Positions 1 to 9,328 of a stretch of DNA of 64,000 nucleotides are shown piece after piece. Every line of letters begins with the position of its first letter. Position 1 is the first letter of the stretch. Both the position numbers and the translations under genes were made by a program. Under the pieces are notes generated by a model. The model did no database searches and was not told the origin of the DNA. It saw only the letters and a program-made list of their open reading frames with translations. Source of the DNA: an uncultured Opitutia bacterium (GTDB taxonomy: Bacteria; Verrucomicrobiota; Verrucomicrobiia; Opitutales; Opitutaceae); NCBI GenBank assembly GCA_903877135.1, contig CAIRCN010000074.1, positions 238,554 through 302,553 on the forward strand, given 5' to 3'.

Positions 1-684
1 ATCTCGTCGATCAACTCGATCTCGGCGCTGTGCGAAGCGACGGGCGCGGACGTGGACGAGGTGGCCAACGCCATCGGCCGCGATGCGCGCATCGGCCCGA
101 AATTCCTGAAAGCGTCGGTCGGCTTTGGCGGGTCCTGCTTTCAGAAGGACATTCTCAACCTGGTTTATTTATGCGACCACTTTGGACTGCCCGAAGTGGC
201 GGCTTATTGGGAGGGTGTCGTGAAAATGAACGACTGGCAGAAGCGCCGTTTCGCGACAAAGATCGTGCGTTCGCTCTTCAATTCGGTCGCCGACAAAAAA
301 ATCGCGGTGCTGGGTTTTGCCTTCAAGAAAGACACCAACGACACGCGCGAGTCGGCCGCGATTTCCGTCTGCCGCGATTTGCTCGGGGAACAGGCGCGCG
401 TCAGCGTTTACGATCCGAAAGTGCCGGTTGACGAAATTCGTCGCGATGTTTTGGGGACCGAGCGCATGGAACCGCGGCTGGCCGTCGTCTCGACGGTGCT
501 CGAGGCGGTGACCGGAGCGCACGCCGTGGCCATCGTCACGGAGTGGGACGAATTCAAGAATCTCGACTTCGCGGCGATTTACTCAGTCATGCAGAAACCC
601 GCCTTTGTTTTCGATGGCCGCAATATTTTGAACCTAGATAAATTGCGGAGCCTAGGGTTCAGAGCCTACGGTATCGGCAAATAA
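1..684 (+). CDS. ugd: UDP-glucose 6-dehydrogenase, C-terminal part (5' end outside window)
   Basis: The reading frame is open from base 1, so the N-terminal NAD-binding domain lies upstream of the window. Visible are the middle helical region and the C-terminal UDP-binding domain. The catalytic cysteine motif [10 protein letters not shown] is present, followed by a second Rossmann-like region ([19 protein letters not shown]), which is diagnostic of the UDP-glucose/GDP-mannose dehydrogenase family. The enzyme oxidises UDP-glucose to UDP-glucuronate with two NAD+ in the cytoplasm and supplies exopolysaccharide or capsule precursors. The C-terminus (AYGIGK) looks natural. A GDP-mannose dehydrogenase is the main alternative; the GGSCFQKD spacing and the FDGRNILN end favour UDP-glucose dehydrogenase. 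Confidence 0.93.
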   Translation: MSSINSISALCEATGADVDEVANAIGRDARIGPKFLKASVGFGGSCFQKDILNLVYLCDHFGLPEVAAYWEGVVKMNDWQKRRFATKIVRSLFNSVADKKIAVLGFAFKKDTNDTRESAAISVCRDLLGEQARVSVYDPKVPVDEIRRDVLGTERMEPRLAVVSTVLEAVTGAHAVAIVTEWDEFKNLDFAAIYSVMQKPAFVFDGRNILNLDKLRSLGFRAYGIGK

Positions 685-808
685 GCAGGAAAATATGTTT
701 TTTAACTTATTATTTGCCAATGCTTAGGAATTTCCTGAAACAAAACGACATTTAGTCACTCGACATCTGGGGTGAAACTCCTATGTTCCCTTTCGGAAAA
801 CTCCCATA

Positions 809-3800
809 ATGAACTCAAATCTATCCCGTCCCATTTTCGTTCACTTCTGGAAAATGCTTTGGATTTTGGCTGGTGCCATGTCCGTCCTGTTCACGACCCC
901 GCTGGCGCGCGCTGGAGGATTGCCCGTTTATTGGGATTTTACGAATACCAACCAAACTTGTCAGGGTTATGGCCAGTTCACCTATCAATACACCAACACT
1001 CTCACGAGCCCGACTAATGGTGTTACCTACCCGTCAGGCGGGTATACCGTCAATCTCAGTGTCAATTGCGCCACTCCACCCTCTGGTTCGACGACTGCAG
1101 TGGCGAATACCTATGTGACGCTCAGCCCTAACACCCTGACTTTCACCGGGGCCAGCCAAGCCCAGACCTTCACGGTTTACGTGAACATACCCAGCGGGGC
1201 GGCGAATGGGACGTTTATCTATAATATCATTGCTGCAAACGCAGCTACCGGTGCCGCATTGTCCTCCAAAAACTCTCCCGCCGCGCAGATCAACGCCACA
1301 GAGTCACCATTGCCGCTCGACACACCGGTTATAGTCCAGATTGCAAGTCCGGTGAACGGAACCTCCTATAATCCCCCCGCAGGGTCGACTCTCTCTGTGC
1401 CGATCATAGTTGGGGCCACAGCCTCCGCTGCATTTCCGGTATCAACGCTGTCGGCGACCATCACGGGCTTTACCGTGGATGCAACCCAAACGCCTGCGGC
1501 GGTGACGACTTTTCTTCCAGCCGCTGTAATTAATTTGAATATTTCTGGTCTAGGAACGGCTTCGGAGAGTGGAGAAATGCTCGGTGGCTTTTCCCCTCTA
1601 AAAGACGCAAACGGCAATTACATAAACGCGACCTACACGGTGACCGCGACAGCGACCAACTCTGGTTTCGTCAACCCAGTCTACACGGACACCATCGCCA
1701 ACAGCTTCACCGTCGGCACCGGACCTAAGGTCGTCATCACCAGCCCGACGGCAACTCCGAGCATTCCGCTCAGCGTGGCTTCCTCTTCTCCTGGGGTCAC
1801 GATGGGGTTTACGGGCACCAGTCAGGCTGTTGGTGCGGTTATCACCGCCCTAACGTTGCAACTGGATAACGGCACGGTTACCCCTCTCACCACATTACAA
1901 ACCACCGCCCTCAATACGCCCCAAGCCTTTGGGACCGTAACCACTCCGATCACCACGCCGGGGACGCACACCTTCACGGTGACCGCGACCGACATGTATG
2001 GCACCGCCACCACGACCGGCACCTTTAGTGTCATAGACAATTCTTCGGCGACGGTTTCGGGTGTGGTGTTTGCCGACGCAAATGCTAATGGACTGCTCGA
2101 TACCGGTGAGTTGGGCGTCGCGAATGTATCGGTGACGCTGACGAATACCTCCACTGGAGCGGCGACCGCCACGGCGACCACAGACACCAGCGGCAATTAC
2201 AACTTTGCTTCAGTCCCCGCCGGCAACTATATGGTGACGGTTGACCCGTTGGGATTGCTGACCGGCCTCGGCTATAGTCTGACGACCGGCAACGTTCCCC
2301 AAGCGGTGATCGTGGCAGTGGGTGCGGCGAGCGCGACTACGCCCACCGGGTTTACGCTGCCCGGCAGCGTCAGCGGTTCCGTCTATAAGGACAATAACGG
2401 GAACGGGAGCTACGAGGCCACTGGCGGCGATGCGCTATTCGGCGGCCTGACGGTTACTCTGGCGAATACGGCCACTGGCGCGTCATTCGTCACGACCACC
2501 AGTGTCAGCGGCACTTACCGTTTCGCGGCGGTTCCCGCCGGCAGTTACACGGTGACCGTGACCACACCGACTGGCTACACGCTGACCACGAACAACAACC
2601 CTTCGGCGGTCGTTACTCTCACAGGAAATGGTGCGGCGGCTACGGTTACCGCCATCGGTTTTGCCCCCAGCAGTTCAGTGAGTGGCGTGGTCTTTTCCGA
2701 CAACGACTTGAGCGGAAACTACGGTGGCAATGATACGTTTCTCGCTAACGTGACGGTAAATTTGAAAAACACGCGCACCAATGCGACGGCCACTGCCGTC
2801 ACTGATGGCAGCGGTGGTTACACTTTCACGACGATCTACGCGGGCACCTACACCGTGACGGTCGACACGACCACGTTGCCTGCCGGCTACAATACGACTC
2901 CGACAACCACGAATCCGGGCACCACGACTTGGAATAATCCGCAAACAGTGATCGTTGGCACTGGCGCGACCGGCCCGACGGCCATCGGGTTTGCCCAACC
3001 CAACACCCTGGGCGGGCTCGTATTTTTGGACAGTAACTGGAACACGGCTTATGATGGTCTTGCTATCGATGGTGTGATCTCCAACGTGACGGTGACACTA
3101 AATTCTTCGGCCGGCGTGGCGGTCGCGAGCACGACGACCGGCACCAACGGCTACTATCTCTTCACCTCGGTTCCCATCGGCAACTACACGGTGATCGTCA
3201 GTTCACCTGGGACCAGCTACGTTCTTACCACACCCAACAATTTGCCTGTGCAAATCACCGCGGCCTATGGCACGGTCACTACGGTCAACCCCATCGGGTT
3301 TGCCACCAACGCTGCAAGCAGCGGCATAGGATCCATTTCTGGTTTTGTCTTTAACGATGTTAATGGAGACGGGATAAACACTGCAGGCACCGATACACCG
3401 CTCAGCGGTGTGAGCGTCACGCTGACGAATACAGATAACAACACGACACCGGCACAAATAGTGGTGACCAATAGCACCGGTATCAACTATAGCTTCACGG
3501 GGCTTCTCTACGGCCATTACACAGTGACCGTTGCCACACCGAGCGGCTACAAGCTGACGACCAAGACGAACGGTGGGTCGGTGTTCCTTACATCGCTGAA
3601 TAATGCGACGGCGTCGCTGCCCGATACCGGGTTTATGCCGCCGCCGAAGCCGACGACGGTCGCATTGACCGGCTCGGTGTTCTACGACGCCAATAGCAAC
3701 GGCACAAAGGATGCCTCGGAAACCACCGCCTTGGGCGGCGTGCCAGTGCAGTTGGTCAGTTCCACGGGTGCTTCAGTCACGGTAAACACCGGCACCAATG

Positions 3801-4768
3801 GTAGCTATACTTTCAATGTCGCTCCCGGCGGCTACACTGTCAATTTCGCTGGGACATTTGGGGCGTATCGTCTCACGACCTCGGCCAGTTATGTCATCAC
3901 GCTCACCGCAACTGCGGTGACGGTTCCGGCGACGGGCTACGGCCCGTCGGGTTGCACTAAGGGCGCCACGGTAGTGGGCTCTGTATACTTCGACCTAAAT
4001 TGCAACGGGATCCGCAACACTGAAGACTATGGCCTCGGCTGCGTGACCGTGCAACTGCTCAAGGCAAACAATGGCGGGAGTTGTGGCTCAGGTAGTGGCT
4101 GGGGCTTCTGGGGTGGCTGGGGTGGTTTCGGCTCAATTAGCTACACGACGGTGGCTACGACGACGACGGCTGCCAATGGCACCTACACTTTCCAGAATGT
4201 TGCCTCTGGCAGCTATATGGTGTCAGTTTGCGATCCTAATGGGTTTACCCCCAGCACGTCCAACGATTGGAATATCACAGTTTCTGGTCCCAACTGCACC
4301 GTCCCCGACACCGGCTACTCGCTCGATTTCTGCGCCATCAGGACGAAGTGCGCGGGCGGCCAGAATGTCACTTGCTGGAAAGGCAATGTCGACCGGGCGA
4401 TCGCCAACAAGTGCAAGAAGACAGATGTCGATGCCACCACGCTAAAGTGTGAGACCAATCAAATTGGTTCGTGCAAAACGAGCCCGTTCTGCGGCATAGA
4501 TCTGCCCCATGCGAGCTCTACGCTGGGTTGCACCAGTTCAGCCCCGGCTGATCAACTCAAGCAGCAATTGGCCGCCTGCGAATATAATAAAGCTAACGGC
4601 AATTACATCGACAACGATCAACGCCTGACTAACGCATTCTGCGCTTGGGGCGAGAATGTGGCGAAGAATTCCCAATGCTATCCCAGCAGCTATGTTGTCT
4701 GGGCGAAAAATTGGTGCAGTGCCTACAACAACAGCAATGGCGGTTGGGTATGGGGACCATATTACTGA
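809..4768 (+). CDS. large secreted SdrB-repeat protein with cysteine-rich C-terminus
   Basis: This is a 1319-residue protein with a signal peptide (hydrophobic run about residues 14-30, ending LARA). Residues 40-410 are Thr/Ser/Ala-rich beta-sandwich-like sequence. Seven SdrB-like (collagen-binding B) modules follow, starting near residues 417, 521, 624, 733, 843, 953 and 1055. Each opens with a G-x-V-F/Y-x-D-x-N-x-N-G calcium-loop motif and contains a YxFxxVPAGxYTVTV strand. The last module carries a Gly/Trp-rich insert (about 1090-1110) and is followed by a roughly 150-residue tail with many cysteines that ends GGWVWGPYY. There is no LPXTG, PEP-CTERM or type IX sorting tail that I recognise. 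The role is probably a calcium-stabilised extracellular adhesin or stalk. The start is preceded by no clear Shine-Dalgarno. A subtilase gene follows 105 bases later on the same strand. Confidence 0.8.
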   Translation: MNSNLSRPIFVHFWKMLWILAGAMSVLFTTPLARAGGLPVYWDFTNTNQTCQGYGQFTYQYTNTLTSPTNGVTYPSGGYTVNLSVNCATPPSGSTTAVANTYVTLSPNTLTFTGASQAQTFTVYVNIPSGAANGTFIYNIIAANAATGAALSSKNSPAAQINATESPLPLDTPVIVQIASPVNGTSYNPPAGSTLSVPIIVGATASAAFPVSTLSATITGFTVDATQTPAAVTTFLPAAVINLNISGLGTASESGEMLGGFSPLKDANGNYINATYTVTATATNSGFVNPVYTDTIANSFTVGTGPKVVITSPTATPSIPLSVASSSPGVTMGFTGTSQAVGAVITALTLQLDNGTVTPLTTLQTTALNTPQAFGTVTTPITTPGTHTFTVTATDMYGTATTTGTFSVIDNSSATVSGVVFADANANGLLDTGELGVANVSVTLTNTSTGAATATATTDTSGNYNFASVPAGNYMVTVDPLGLLTGLGYSLTTGNVPQAVIVAVGAASATTPTGFTLPGSVSGSVYKDNNGNGSYEATGGDALFGGLTVTLANTATGASFVTTTSVSGTYRFAAVPAGSYTVTVTTPTGYTLTTNNNPSAVVTLTGNGAAATVTAIGFAPSSSVSGVVFSDNDLSGNYGGNDTFLANVTVNLKNTRTNATATAVTDGSGGYTFTTIYAGTYTVTVDTTTLPAGYNTTPTTTNPGTTTWNNPQTVIVGTGATGPTAIGFAQPNTLGGLVFLDSNWNTAYDGLAIDGVISNVTVTLNSSAGVAVASTTTGTNGYYLFTSVPIGNYTVIVSSPGTSYVLTTPNNLPVQITAAYGTVTTVNPIGFATNAASSGIGSISGFVFNDVNGDGINTAGTDTPLSGVSVTLTNTDNNTTPAQIVVTNSTGINYSFTGLLYGHYTVTVATPSGYKLTTKTNGGSVFLTSLNNATASLPDTGFMPPPKPTTVALTGSVFYDANSNGTKDASETTALGGVPVQLVSSTGASVTVNTGTNGSYTFNVAPGGYTVNFAGTFGAYRLTTSASYVITLTATAVTVPATGYGPSGCTKGATVVGSVYFDLNCNGIRNTEDYGLGCVTVQLLKANNGGSCGSGSGWGFWGGWGGFGSISYTTVATTTTAANGTYTFQNVASGSYMVSVCDPNGFTPSTSNDWNITVSGPNCTVPDTGYSLDFCAIRTKCAGGQNVTCWKGNVDRAIANKCKKTDVDATTLKCETNQIGSCKTSPFCGIDLPHASSTLGCTSSAPADQLKQQLAACEYNKANGNYIDNDQRLTNAFCAWGENVAKNSQCYPSSYVVWAKNWCSAYNNSNGGWVWGPYY

Positions 4769-4795
4769 GGTTGAGCAACAATTCCCTGTAGGATG

Positions 4796-4820
4796 GGCCG
4801 GGCTTCATAGTCCGGCCTCT
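4796..4820 (+). terminator. possible weak intrinsic terminator after the SdrB gene
   Basis: The arms GGCCGG and CCGGCC are separated by a 10-base loop and followed by TCTTCTT, just downstream of the SdrB-protein stop codon. The stem is short and the T-tract interrupted, so it may only reduce read-through into the protease gene. Confidence 0.35.
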
Positions 4821-4873
4821 TCTTAGGAAAATCAGGACAATTAGAAACAACCAGCAAAGTCACTGCCCTTCCG

Positions 4874-6688
4874 ATGAAACAACTTGCGATCTCCTCCTTA
4901 AAGTCGGCGCTGAGCCTGACGTTCGGATTCGCGCTCGTGCTCGCCACTGCAGACCTGCCGGCCCAGACCACCACTTCGGATGATGTGCAGATCTTGGTGA
5001 GGCCGCGGGCCACGAAGACGGAGGCAGGCTTGCACGCCGCCTTTTCCGCCAAACATGGTCACGAGCACCACCGCATTGACCCGCTCAGCGTCCGGGTGGT
5101 CCGCGTGCCGGCCGCAGAGGCCGCGCAACTGCTGAACGCCTTGAACAACGACACCGGCATCGATTTTGCCGAACCCGATGCGACCGCGCAGTCGTTTGCG
5201 ACCACAAAAACAACGACGACCACTACGACGAACGTAACCGCCAACGACCCTTATTACACCAATGGCACAGAGTGGTATCTGCAGAAAATCCAAGCTCCCA
5301 CGGCCTGGACGACTACCACTGGTTCCTCCTTGGTCATCGTGGCGGTCGTCGATACCGGAGTGAATTCCACCCACCCGGACTTGGTCGGTAAAGTTCTCAC
5401 CACTGGCTACGACTTTGTGAACAACAGCACCGACACGAGCGACCTCAACGGTCACGGCACCGCGGTGGCCGGCACGATCTCCCCCGTCGCCAACAATGCC
5501 CTTGGCGTGGTCGGTGTGACGTGGGCCTCGCCTATTTTGCCTGTGCGAGTGCTGGACGCCACCGGCTCGGGTTTGTATTCCAACATTGCCAACGGTATCA
5601 TCTACGCGGCCGATCACGGCGCGCGCATTATCAATCTCAGCCTTGGTGGCACAGTTGCGTCCCAAACGCTGCAGAGCGCGGTCAACTACGCCTGGAGCAA
5701 ACAATGTGTGGTGGTTGCGGCAGCGGGCAACAGCGGGCCCAGCAGTGTGCCGAGCTATCCCGCGGCCTGCACCAATGTGGTGGCGGTTTCGGCGACAGAC
5801 GCATCCGACATGCATCCGGTCTGGTCCAGCTATGGCAGTTTTGTCACCGTGTCCGCACCCGGGGTAAATATTGCGACGCTTTACGGAACCAATCAGTATG
5901 CCCTCTGGAGCGGAACGTCGTTTTCGAGCCCCATCACGGCAGGCGTGGTGGCACTGATGGCCGCCGCGAATACGAAGCTGACCAACTCCCAGCTTGTTGA
6001 GTTGCTCATCAAGAACAGCGACGATATCGGCGTGGCGGGTTATGATCCTTACTTTGGCTATGGCCGGGTGAATGCCAGCCGCGCAGTCGCCGCCGCCAAG
6101 AGTTTTGTCTCCACCGACACGATTGCGCCGGTGGCCAGCATCTCTTCCCCGGCCAACAGCAGCACCGTGTCTGGAACGATCAGTGTCAAGGTTAGCGCGA
6201 CCGACAAGGTCGGCATCACCCAATTGGAACTCTATGTTGACGGCCTGGACAGCGCGAAAACCACTGCCGCAACCGGCACGTTTGCGGTGAACACGACTAC
6301 GTATGCCGATGGCGTCCATACGATCCAGGTTCTCGCCTATGACGCCGCCGGTAATGTAGGCACCGCGACGGTTTCGGTGACGGTTAAAAATTCAGCGGTT
6401 GCCGATACCACGCCACCGGTCGCGACTATCACTTCGCCTTTGACCGGCTCAAAGATTCCCGCGACAACCGCCCCGCTGAAGATCAGTGTCTCTTCCACGG
6501 ACAACGTTGGCGTGGTGCGCACCGACCTTTATATCGACGGCGCACTGTTTGGCTCTAGCACAGCGAATCCGGCCGCGTTTGCATGGACGACCAGCAGTGT
6601 CGCCACTGGCTCGCATACGCTCCAAGCCTACGCCTTCGACGCGGCAGGCAACTACGGTGCCTCCACCCTCGTGACCGTCACCAAATAA
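4874..6688 (+). CDS. secreted subtilisin-like serine protease (S8) with two C-terminal Ig-like domains
   Basis: The protein has 604 residues. A signal peptide (about 1-31, ending LPAQ) is followed by an I9-type propeptide (about 36-103) and a Thr-rich linker. The S8 catalytic domain spans about 130-410 and its triad is visible: Asp160 in VVDTG, His194 in NGHGTAVAG and Ser349 in SGTSFSSP, with oxyanion Asn286 in AAGNSG. Two tandem bacterial Ig-like domains follow (about 417-505 and 512-604), each opening with D-T-x-x-P-V-A-x-I-x-S-P. It is expected to be secreted, self-processed and active on extracellular protein. It lies 105 bases after the SdrB-repeat protein on the same strand, which makes that protein a candidate substrate or partner. 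Both genes are Thr/Ala-rich and use similar codons. Confidence 0.93.
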   Translation: MKQLAISSLKSALSLTFGFALVLATADLPAQTTTSDDVQILVRPRATKTEAGLHAAFSAKHGHEHHRIDPLSVRVVRVPAAEAAQLLNALNNDTGIDFAEPDATAQSFATTKTTTTTTTNVTANDPYYTNGTEWYLQKIQAPTAWTTTTGSSLVIVAVVDTGVNSTHPDLVGKVLTTGYDFVNNSTDTSDLNGHGTAVAGTISPVANNALGVVGVTWASPILPVRVLDATGSGLYSNIANGIIYAADHGARIINLSLGGTVASQTLQSAVNYAWSKQCVVVAAAGNSGPSSVPSYPAACTNVVAVSATDASDMHPVWSSYGSFVTVSAPGVNIATLYGTNQYALWSGTSFSSPITAGVVALMAAANTKLTNSQLVELLIKNSDDIGVAGYDPYFGYGRVNASRAVAAAKSFVSTDTIAPVASISSPANSSTVSGTISVKVSATDKVGITQLELYVDGLDSAKTTAATGTFAVNTTTYADGVHTIQVLAYDAAGNVGTATVSVTVKNSAVADTTPPVATITSPLTGSKIPATTAPLKISVSSTDNVGVVRTDLYIDGALFGSSTANPAAFAWTTSSVATGSHTLQAYAFDAAGNYGASTLVTVTK

Positions 6689-6708
6689 TTGGGTGCAGCG
6701 GCGGCAGG

Positions 6709-7161
6709 TTATTCGCGGAGGTAAGAGTCGATCAATAGGGTAACGGGCCCGTCATTGGTCAAAGTGACCTGCATCATGGCACCGAAGCGGCCGGTTTGAA
6801 CCGGCCGGCTTATTTGCTCTACGGCGCGACAGACAAAGGCCTCGTAAAGCGGAATGGCGAACTCGGGCTTGGCGGCGGCATTGAACGAGGGCCGCGCTCC
6901 CCTGCGGGTGCTGGCGAGGAGGGTGAACTGGCTGACCACCAGGACTTCTCCGGCGGCTTCGATGACCGAGCGGTTCATTCTGCCTTCGGCGTCCTCAAAA
7001 ATACGGAGTGCAACGCACTTTTCTGCCAGCCAGTGAGCGTCATCGACGCTGTCGCCTGATTGCACGCCGAGTAGAATCAATAGTCCGCTTCCGATTTCGC
7101 CAGTGACTTCGCTCCCGACAGTGACCCGGGCATGGCTGACACGTTGCACAACGGCGCGCAT
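6709..7161 (-). CDS. dtd: D-aminoacyl-tRNA deacylase
   Basis: The 150 residues match the full family length. It starts [13 protein letters not shown] and carries both family motifs: SQFTL (catalytic/oxyanion Thr) and NDGPVT, the Gly-cisPro chirality filter. It hydrolyses D-amino acids (and glycine) mischarged on tRNA, a cytoplasmic translation quality-control function. It is convergent with the subtilase gene, only 20 bases apart, and 40 bases downstream of fabV, probably in the same transcription direction as fabV. No Shine-Dalgarno precedes the ATG. Confidence 0.96.
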   Translation of the reverse strand: MRAVVQRVSHARVTVGSEVTGEIGSGLLILLGVQSGDSVDDAHWLAEKCVALRIFEDAEGRMNRSVIEAAGEVLVVSQFTLLASTRRGARPSFNAAAKPEFAIPLYEAFVCRAVEQISRPVQTGRFGAMMQVTLTNDGPVTLLIDSYLRE

Positions 7162-7201
7162 GGCGGTCTTGTATCGGCTGCCATCTCAGGCGAGGCGTGG
7201 G

Positions 7202-8389
7202 TCAAGGCATCGGTACATGGGGCTCGACTTCGGCTTCATAGTCCACGCCAGCCAACCCAAAGCCGAACAGCTTCATAAATTCGGTGCGATAGCCGTCGAT
7301 GTCGGTCAGCTCGGCGAGGTTCGCGGTGGTCACCTCGGGCCAGATCGCGCGGACCGCGGCCTGCACCTCGGGAATCATTTCGAGATCATCCACCCGGACG
7401 CGGCCGGCCTCGTCAAACTTCGGTTTGTGGCCGTTATACATCTGTGTGGCGAAGAGGCGCTGCATTTGCTCGATGCAGCCCTCATGGGTCCCGCGCGCCT
7501 TCATGAGTTTGTAGAGAATGGAAATGTAGAGAGGCACTACCGGAATCGCGGAACTGGCCTGGGTGACGAGGGCCTTGTTCACCGAGATGAAGGCCTGGCC
7601 GCCGCCGTGGGCGCGCAACTGCGCATCGATGTTGCGGGCGGCGCGCTCAAGGTCGTTCTTGGCCAAACCGATCGTGCCATTTTTGTAAACAGCCCATGTA
7701 ACCTCGGGCCCGATGTAGGAGTAGGCGACGGACTGCGCGCCCGGGGCGAGCAGGTGGGCCTCGCGCAGGGCCGCGATCCAGAACTCCCAGTCTTCGCCGC
7801 CCATCACCGCGACAGTGTCCGCGATATCGGTTTCATTGGCCGGATCGATCGTGACTTCGCTGACGATGCCCTTGTCGGTATCGACGGTCTTGTTCGTATA
7901 AGGGGCGCCGACCGGCTTGAGGCAGGATTTGTGCACGACTCCCGTCCGTGGATGCGTGCGGCGAGGCGAGGCGAGCGAGTAAACCACGAGGTCAACCTGG
8001 CCGAGATCGGTGCGGATGAGCTCGAGCGCCTGTCGTTTAATGTCGTCGGAAAAGGCGTCGCCGTTGAGATTTTTGGCGTAGAGGCCGGCGGCACGGGCGG
8101 CGCGGGTGAAGGCGATGGTATTATACCAGCCGGGGGTGGCAGGCCGGCCCTCTTCAGACGGGCGCTCGAAAAAGACCCCGAGCGTCGCGGCTCCGGAACC
8201 GAAGGCGGCGGTGATGCGCGAGGCGAGGCCGTAGCCGGTGGAGGAACCGATAACCAGCACCTTGCGGGGGCCAGGGTTGATTGGGCCCTTGGCTTTCACA
8301 TGATCGATCCATTCCTGCACATGTGCTGCGCAACCGACGGGGTGGGCGGTCACACACAAAAATCCGCGAACCTTTGGCTTGATAATCAT
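7202..8389 (-). CDS. fabV: trans-2-enoyl-CoA/ACP reductase, FabV type
   Basis: The 395 residues match the FabV/TER family length. The N-terminus MIIKPKVRGFLCVTAHP is characteristic. The NADH-binding motif GSSTGYG is present, as is the extended active site with Tyr in SYIGPEVTW and the downstream Lys typical of the Y-x8-K arrangement. It reduces trans-2-enoyl thioesters with NADH in the last step of fatty-acid elongation and is naturally triclosan-tolerant. No FabI is visible in the window, so this may be the main enoyl reductase, but that cannot be judged from 64 kb. Confidence 0.95.
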   Translation of the reverse strand: MIIKPKVRGFLCVTAHPVGCAAHVQEWIDHVKAKGPINPGPRKVLVIGSSTGYGLASRITAAFGSGAATLGVFFERPSEEGRPATPGWYNTIAFTRAARAAGLYAKNLNGDAFSDDIKRQALELIRTDLGQVDLVVYSLASPRRTHPRTGVVHKSCLKPVGAPYTNKTVDTDKGIVSEVTIDPANETDIADTVAVMGGEDWEFWIAALREAHLLAPGAQSVAYSYIGPEVTWAVYKNGTIGLAKNDLERAARNIDAQLRAHGGGQAFISVNKALVTQASSAIPVVPLYISILYKLMKARGTHEGCIEQMQRLFATQMYNGHKPKFDEAGRVRVDDLEMIPEVQAAVRAIWPEVTTANLAELTDIDGYRTEFMKLFGFGLAGVDYEAEVEPHVPMP

Positions 8390-8476
8390 ACGGTCGAAAC
8401 GCTGACAAGACGGGCCGAGGCGTCGAGTTCGTTTTGTGGACTGGGTTGCGGGTTATCTTGCGGGTTCGGCGAACAC

Positions 8477-9109
8477 TCACTGGTTCAGAAGCAGGATCGG
8501 TCCCTCGGGTTTTGGTGCTCCGCCCTTACGTTCGCAGCTGAGGGCAAACTTGGTCGAAGTCCGCACCGGCCGGCTGAGATGAAACTCCACCCTTGCGCTT
8601 CCCCTCGCGGGAGTAACCGAAAACACGCCACCATCGACCGGGACGGTAGCCGCCGAATCGATGACCCAGAGCTGATAGTCCTGATCGGCGCCGAGGGCCG
8701 GGAGTTTGGTTGCCTGCAAAATTCCCTGCCCAGTGGCCGGGTTCCAGACGGCGACTGCTTGCGTCTCCACCGAATTTCCAGTGGACGCGGCAAACATGGC
8801 GATCTTGAAACGGGCGACATCGATCCCGGTTTTGAGTTGGGTAGACAAGGCTTCGATCTGCTGGGCCTGCTGGGTGATGATTGTCGCTTGGTCAGCGAGC
8901 TGACGAGTGGCGATGAGACGTTCGGCCTGAAGCTGGTTGTGAGCCGAGCGGGTTTCAAAAGCCGCGAGGGTCTGCTCACCTTGGAGGCGGGCGATTTCGG
9001 CGCAGCTTCCGACATAGCGCAGACAGAACCAGGCACTCGTGACGGTCAGCAGGGCGGCGATGGCCCACGGAACCCAAGCGAGCAGGCGGAAAGGAAATTG
9101 GCTGGGCAT
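8477..9109 (-). CDS. RskA-C-like single-pass membrane protein lacking an anti-sigma domain
   Basis: The protein has 210 residues. It has one N-terminal membrane segment (about 9-30), a Gln/Ala-rich coiled-coil-like stretch (about 40-90), then a beta-rich domain resembling the C-terminal domain of anti-sigma-K factors (Ala-V-W-N-P-A-T-G-Q-G-I-L, then DYQLWVID, then VEFHLSRP). Anti-sigma-K proteins normally carry a cytoplasmic zinc anti-sigma domain before the membrane helix. Here only about eight residues precede it, and no ECF sigma gene is adjacent. It lies 122 bases downstream of the exosortase operon on the same strand and may be cotranscribed. Its function is unknown; it probably acts in the periplasm. 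Confidence 0.7.
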   Translation of the reverse strand: MPSQFPFRLLAWVPWAIAALLTVTSAWFCLRYVGSCAEIARLQGEQTLAAFETRSAHNQLQAERLIATRQLADQATIITQQAQQIEALSTQLKTGIDVARFKIAMFAASTGNSVETQAVAVWNPATGQGILQATKLPALGADQDYQLWVIDSAATVPVDGGVFSVTPARGSARVEFHLSRPVRTSTKFALSCERKGGAPKPEGPILLLNQ

Positions 9110-9231
9110 ATGGCTCTATCCTACAGGTGCGCTGGAAATGAGATGGCGGTTCCGGCGGGTTGGCGAGACGGAATTCCGACGCGAGACATCCTGTGCGACG
9201 CGAGCACTGCAAAACGTCCGATGGCCCTATG

Positions 9232-9324
9232 TCAGAGCACGGCGTAGCCGATCAAGCCGAGGACAATGAGCGCGGCGAGGACGGTGAGCGTCCACCTTTC
9301 GCGTTGAGTGATAGGCAGCGGCAT
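9232..9324 (-). CDS. 30-residue single-pass membrane peptide, translationally coupled to the exosortase gene
   Basis: A 30-codon ORF starts ATG four bases after the exosortase stop codon and ends in TGA. The predicted peptide begins MPLPITQRERW, followed by an uninterrupted hydrophobic helix (TVLAALIVLGLIGYAVL) that runs to the C-terminus. The charge pattern (two Arg before the helix) predicts N-in topology. Tight coupling, all-sense codons and an ideal transmembrane composition argue for a real gene despite its size. It may be an accessory subunit of the exosortase; I know of no named family for it. Confidence 0.55.
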   Translation of the reverse strand: MPLPITQRERWTLTVLAALIVLGLIGYAVL

Positions 9325-9328
9325 TTTG

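Noticed and set aside
5205..5245. ACG/ACA-rich Thr repeat in the subtilase linker as a microsatellite
   Set aside because: Short and irregular; it encodes an ordinary flexible Thr linker between propeptide and catalytic domain.
4898..6319. 473-codon minus-strand ORF opposite the subtilase
   Set aside because: It is antisense to a protease with intact catalytic motifs; the translation is Arg/His/Gly-rich with no domain, typical of GC-rich shadow frames.
7103..9247. 714-codon plus-strand ORF opposite dtd/fabV
   Set aside because: It covers two well-recognised minus-strand genes; its composition (Asp/Gly/Arg) is that of an antisense frame.
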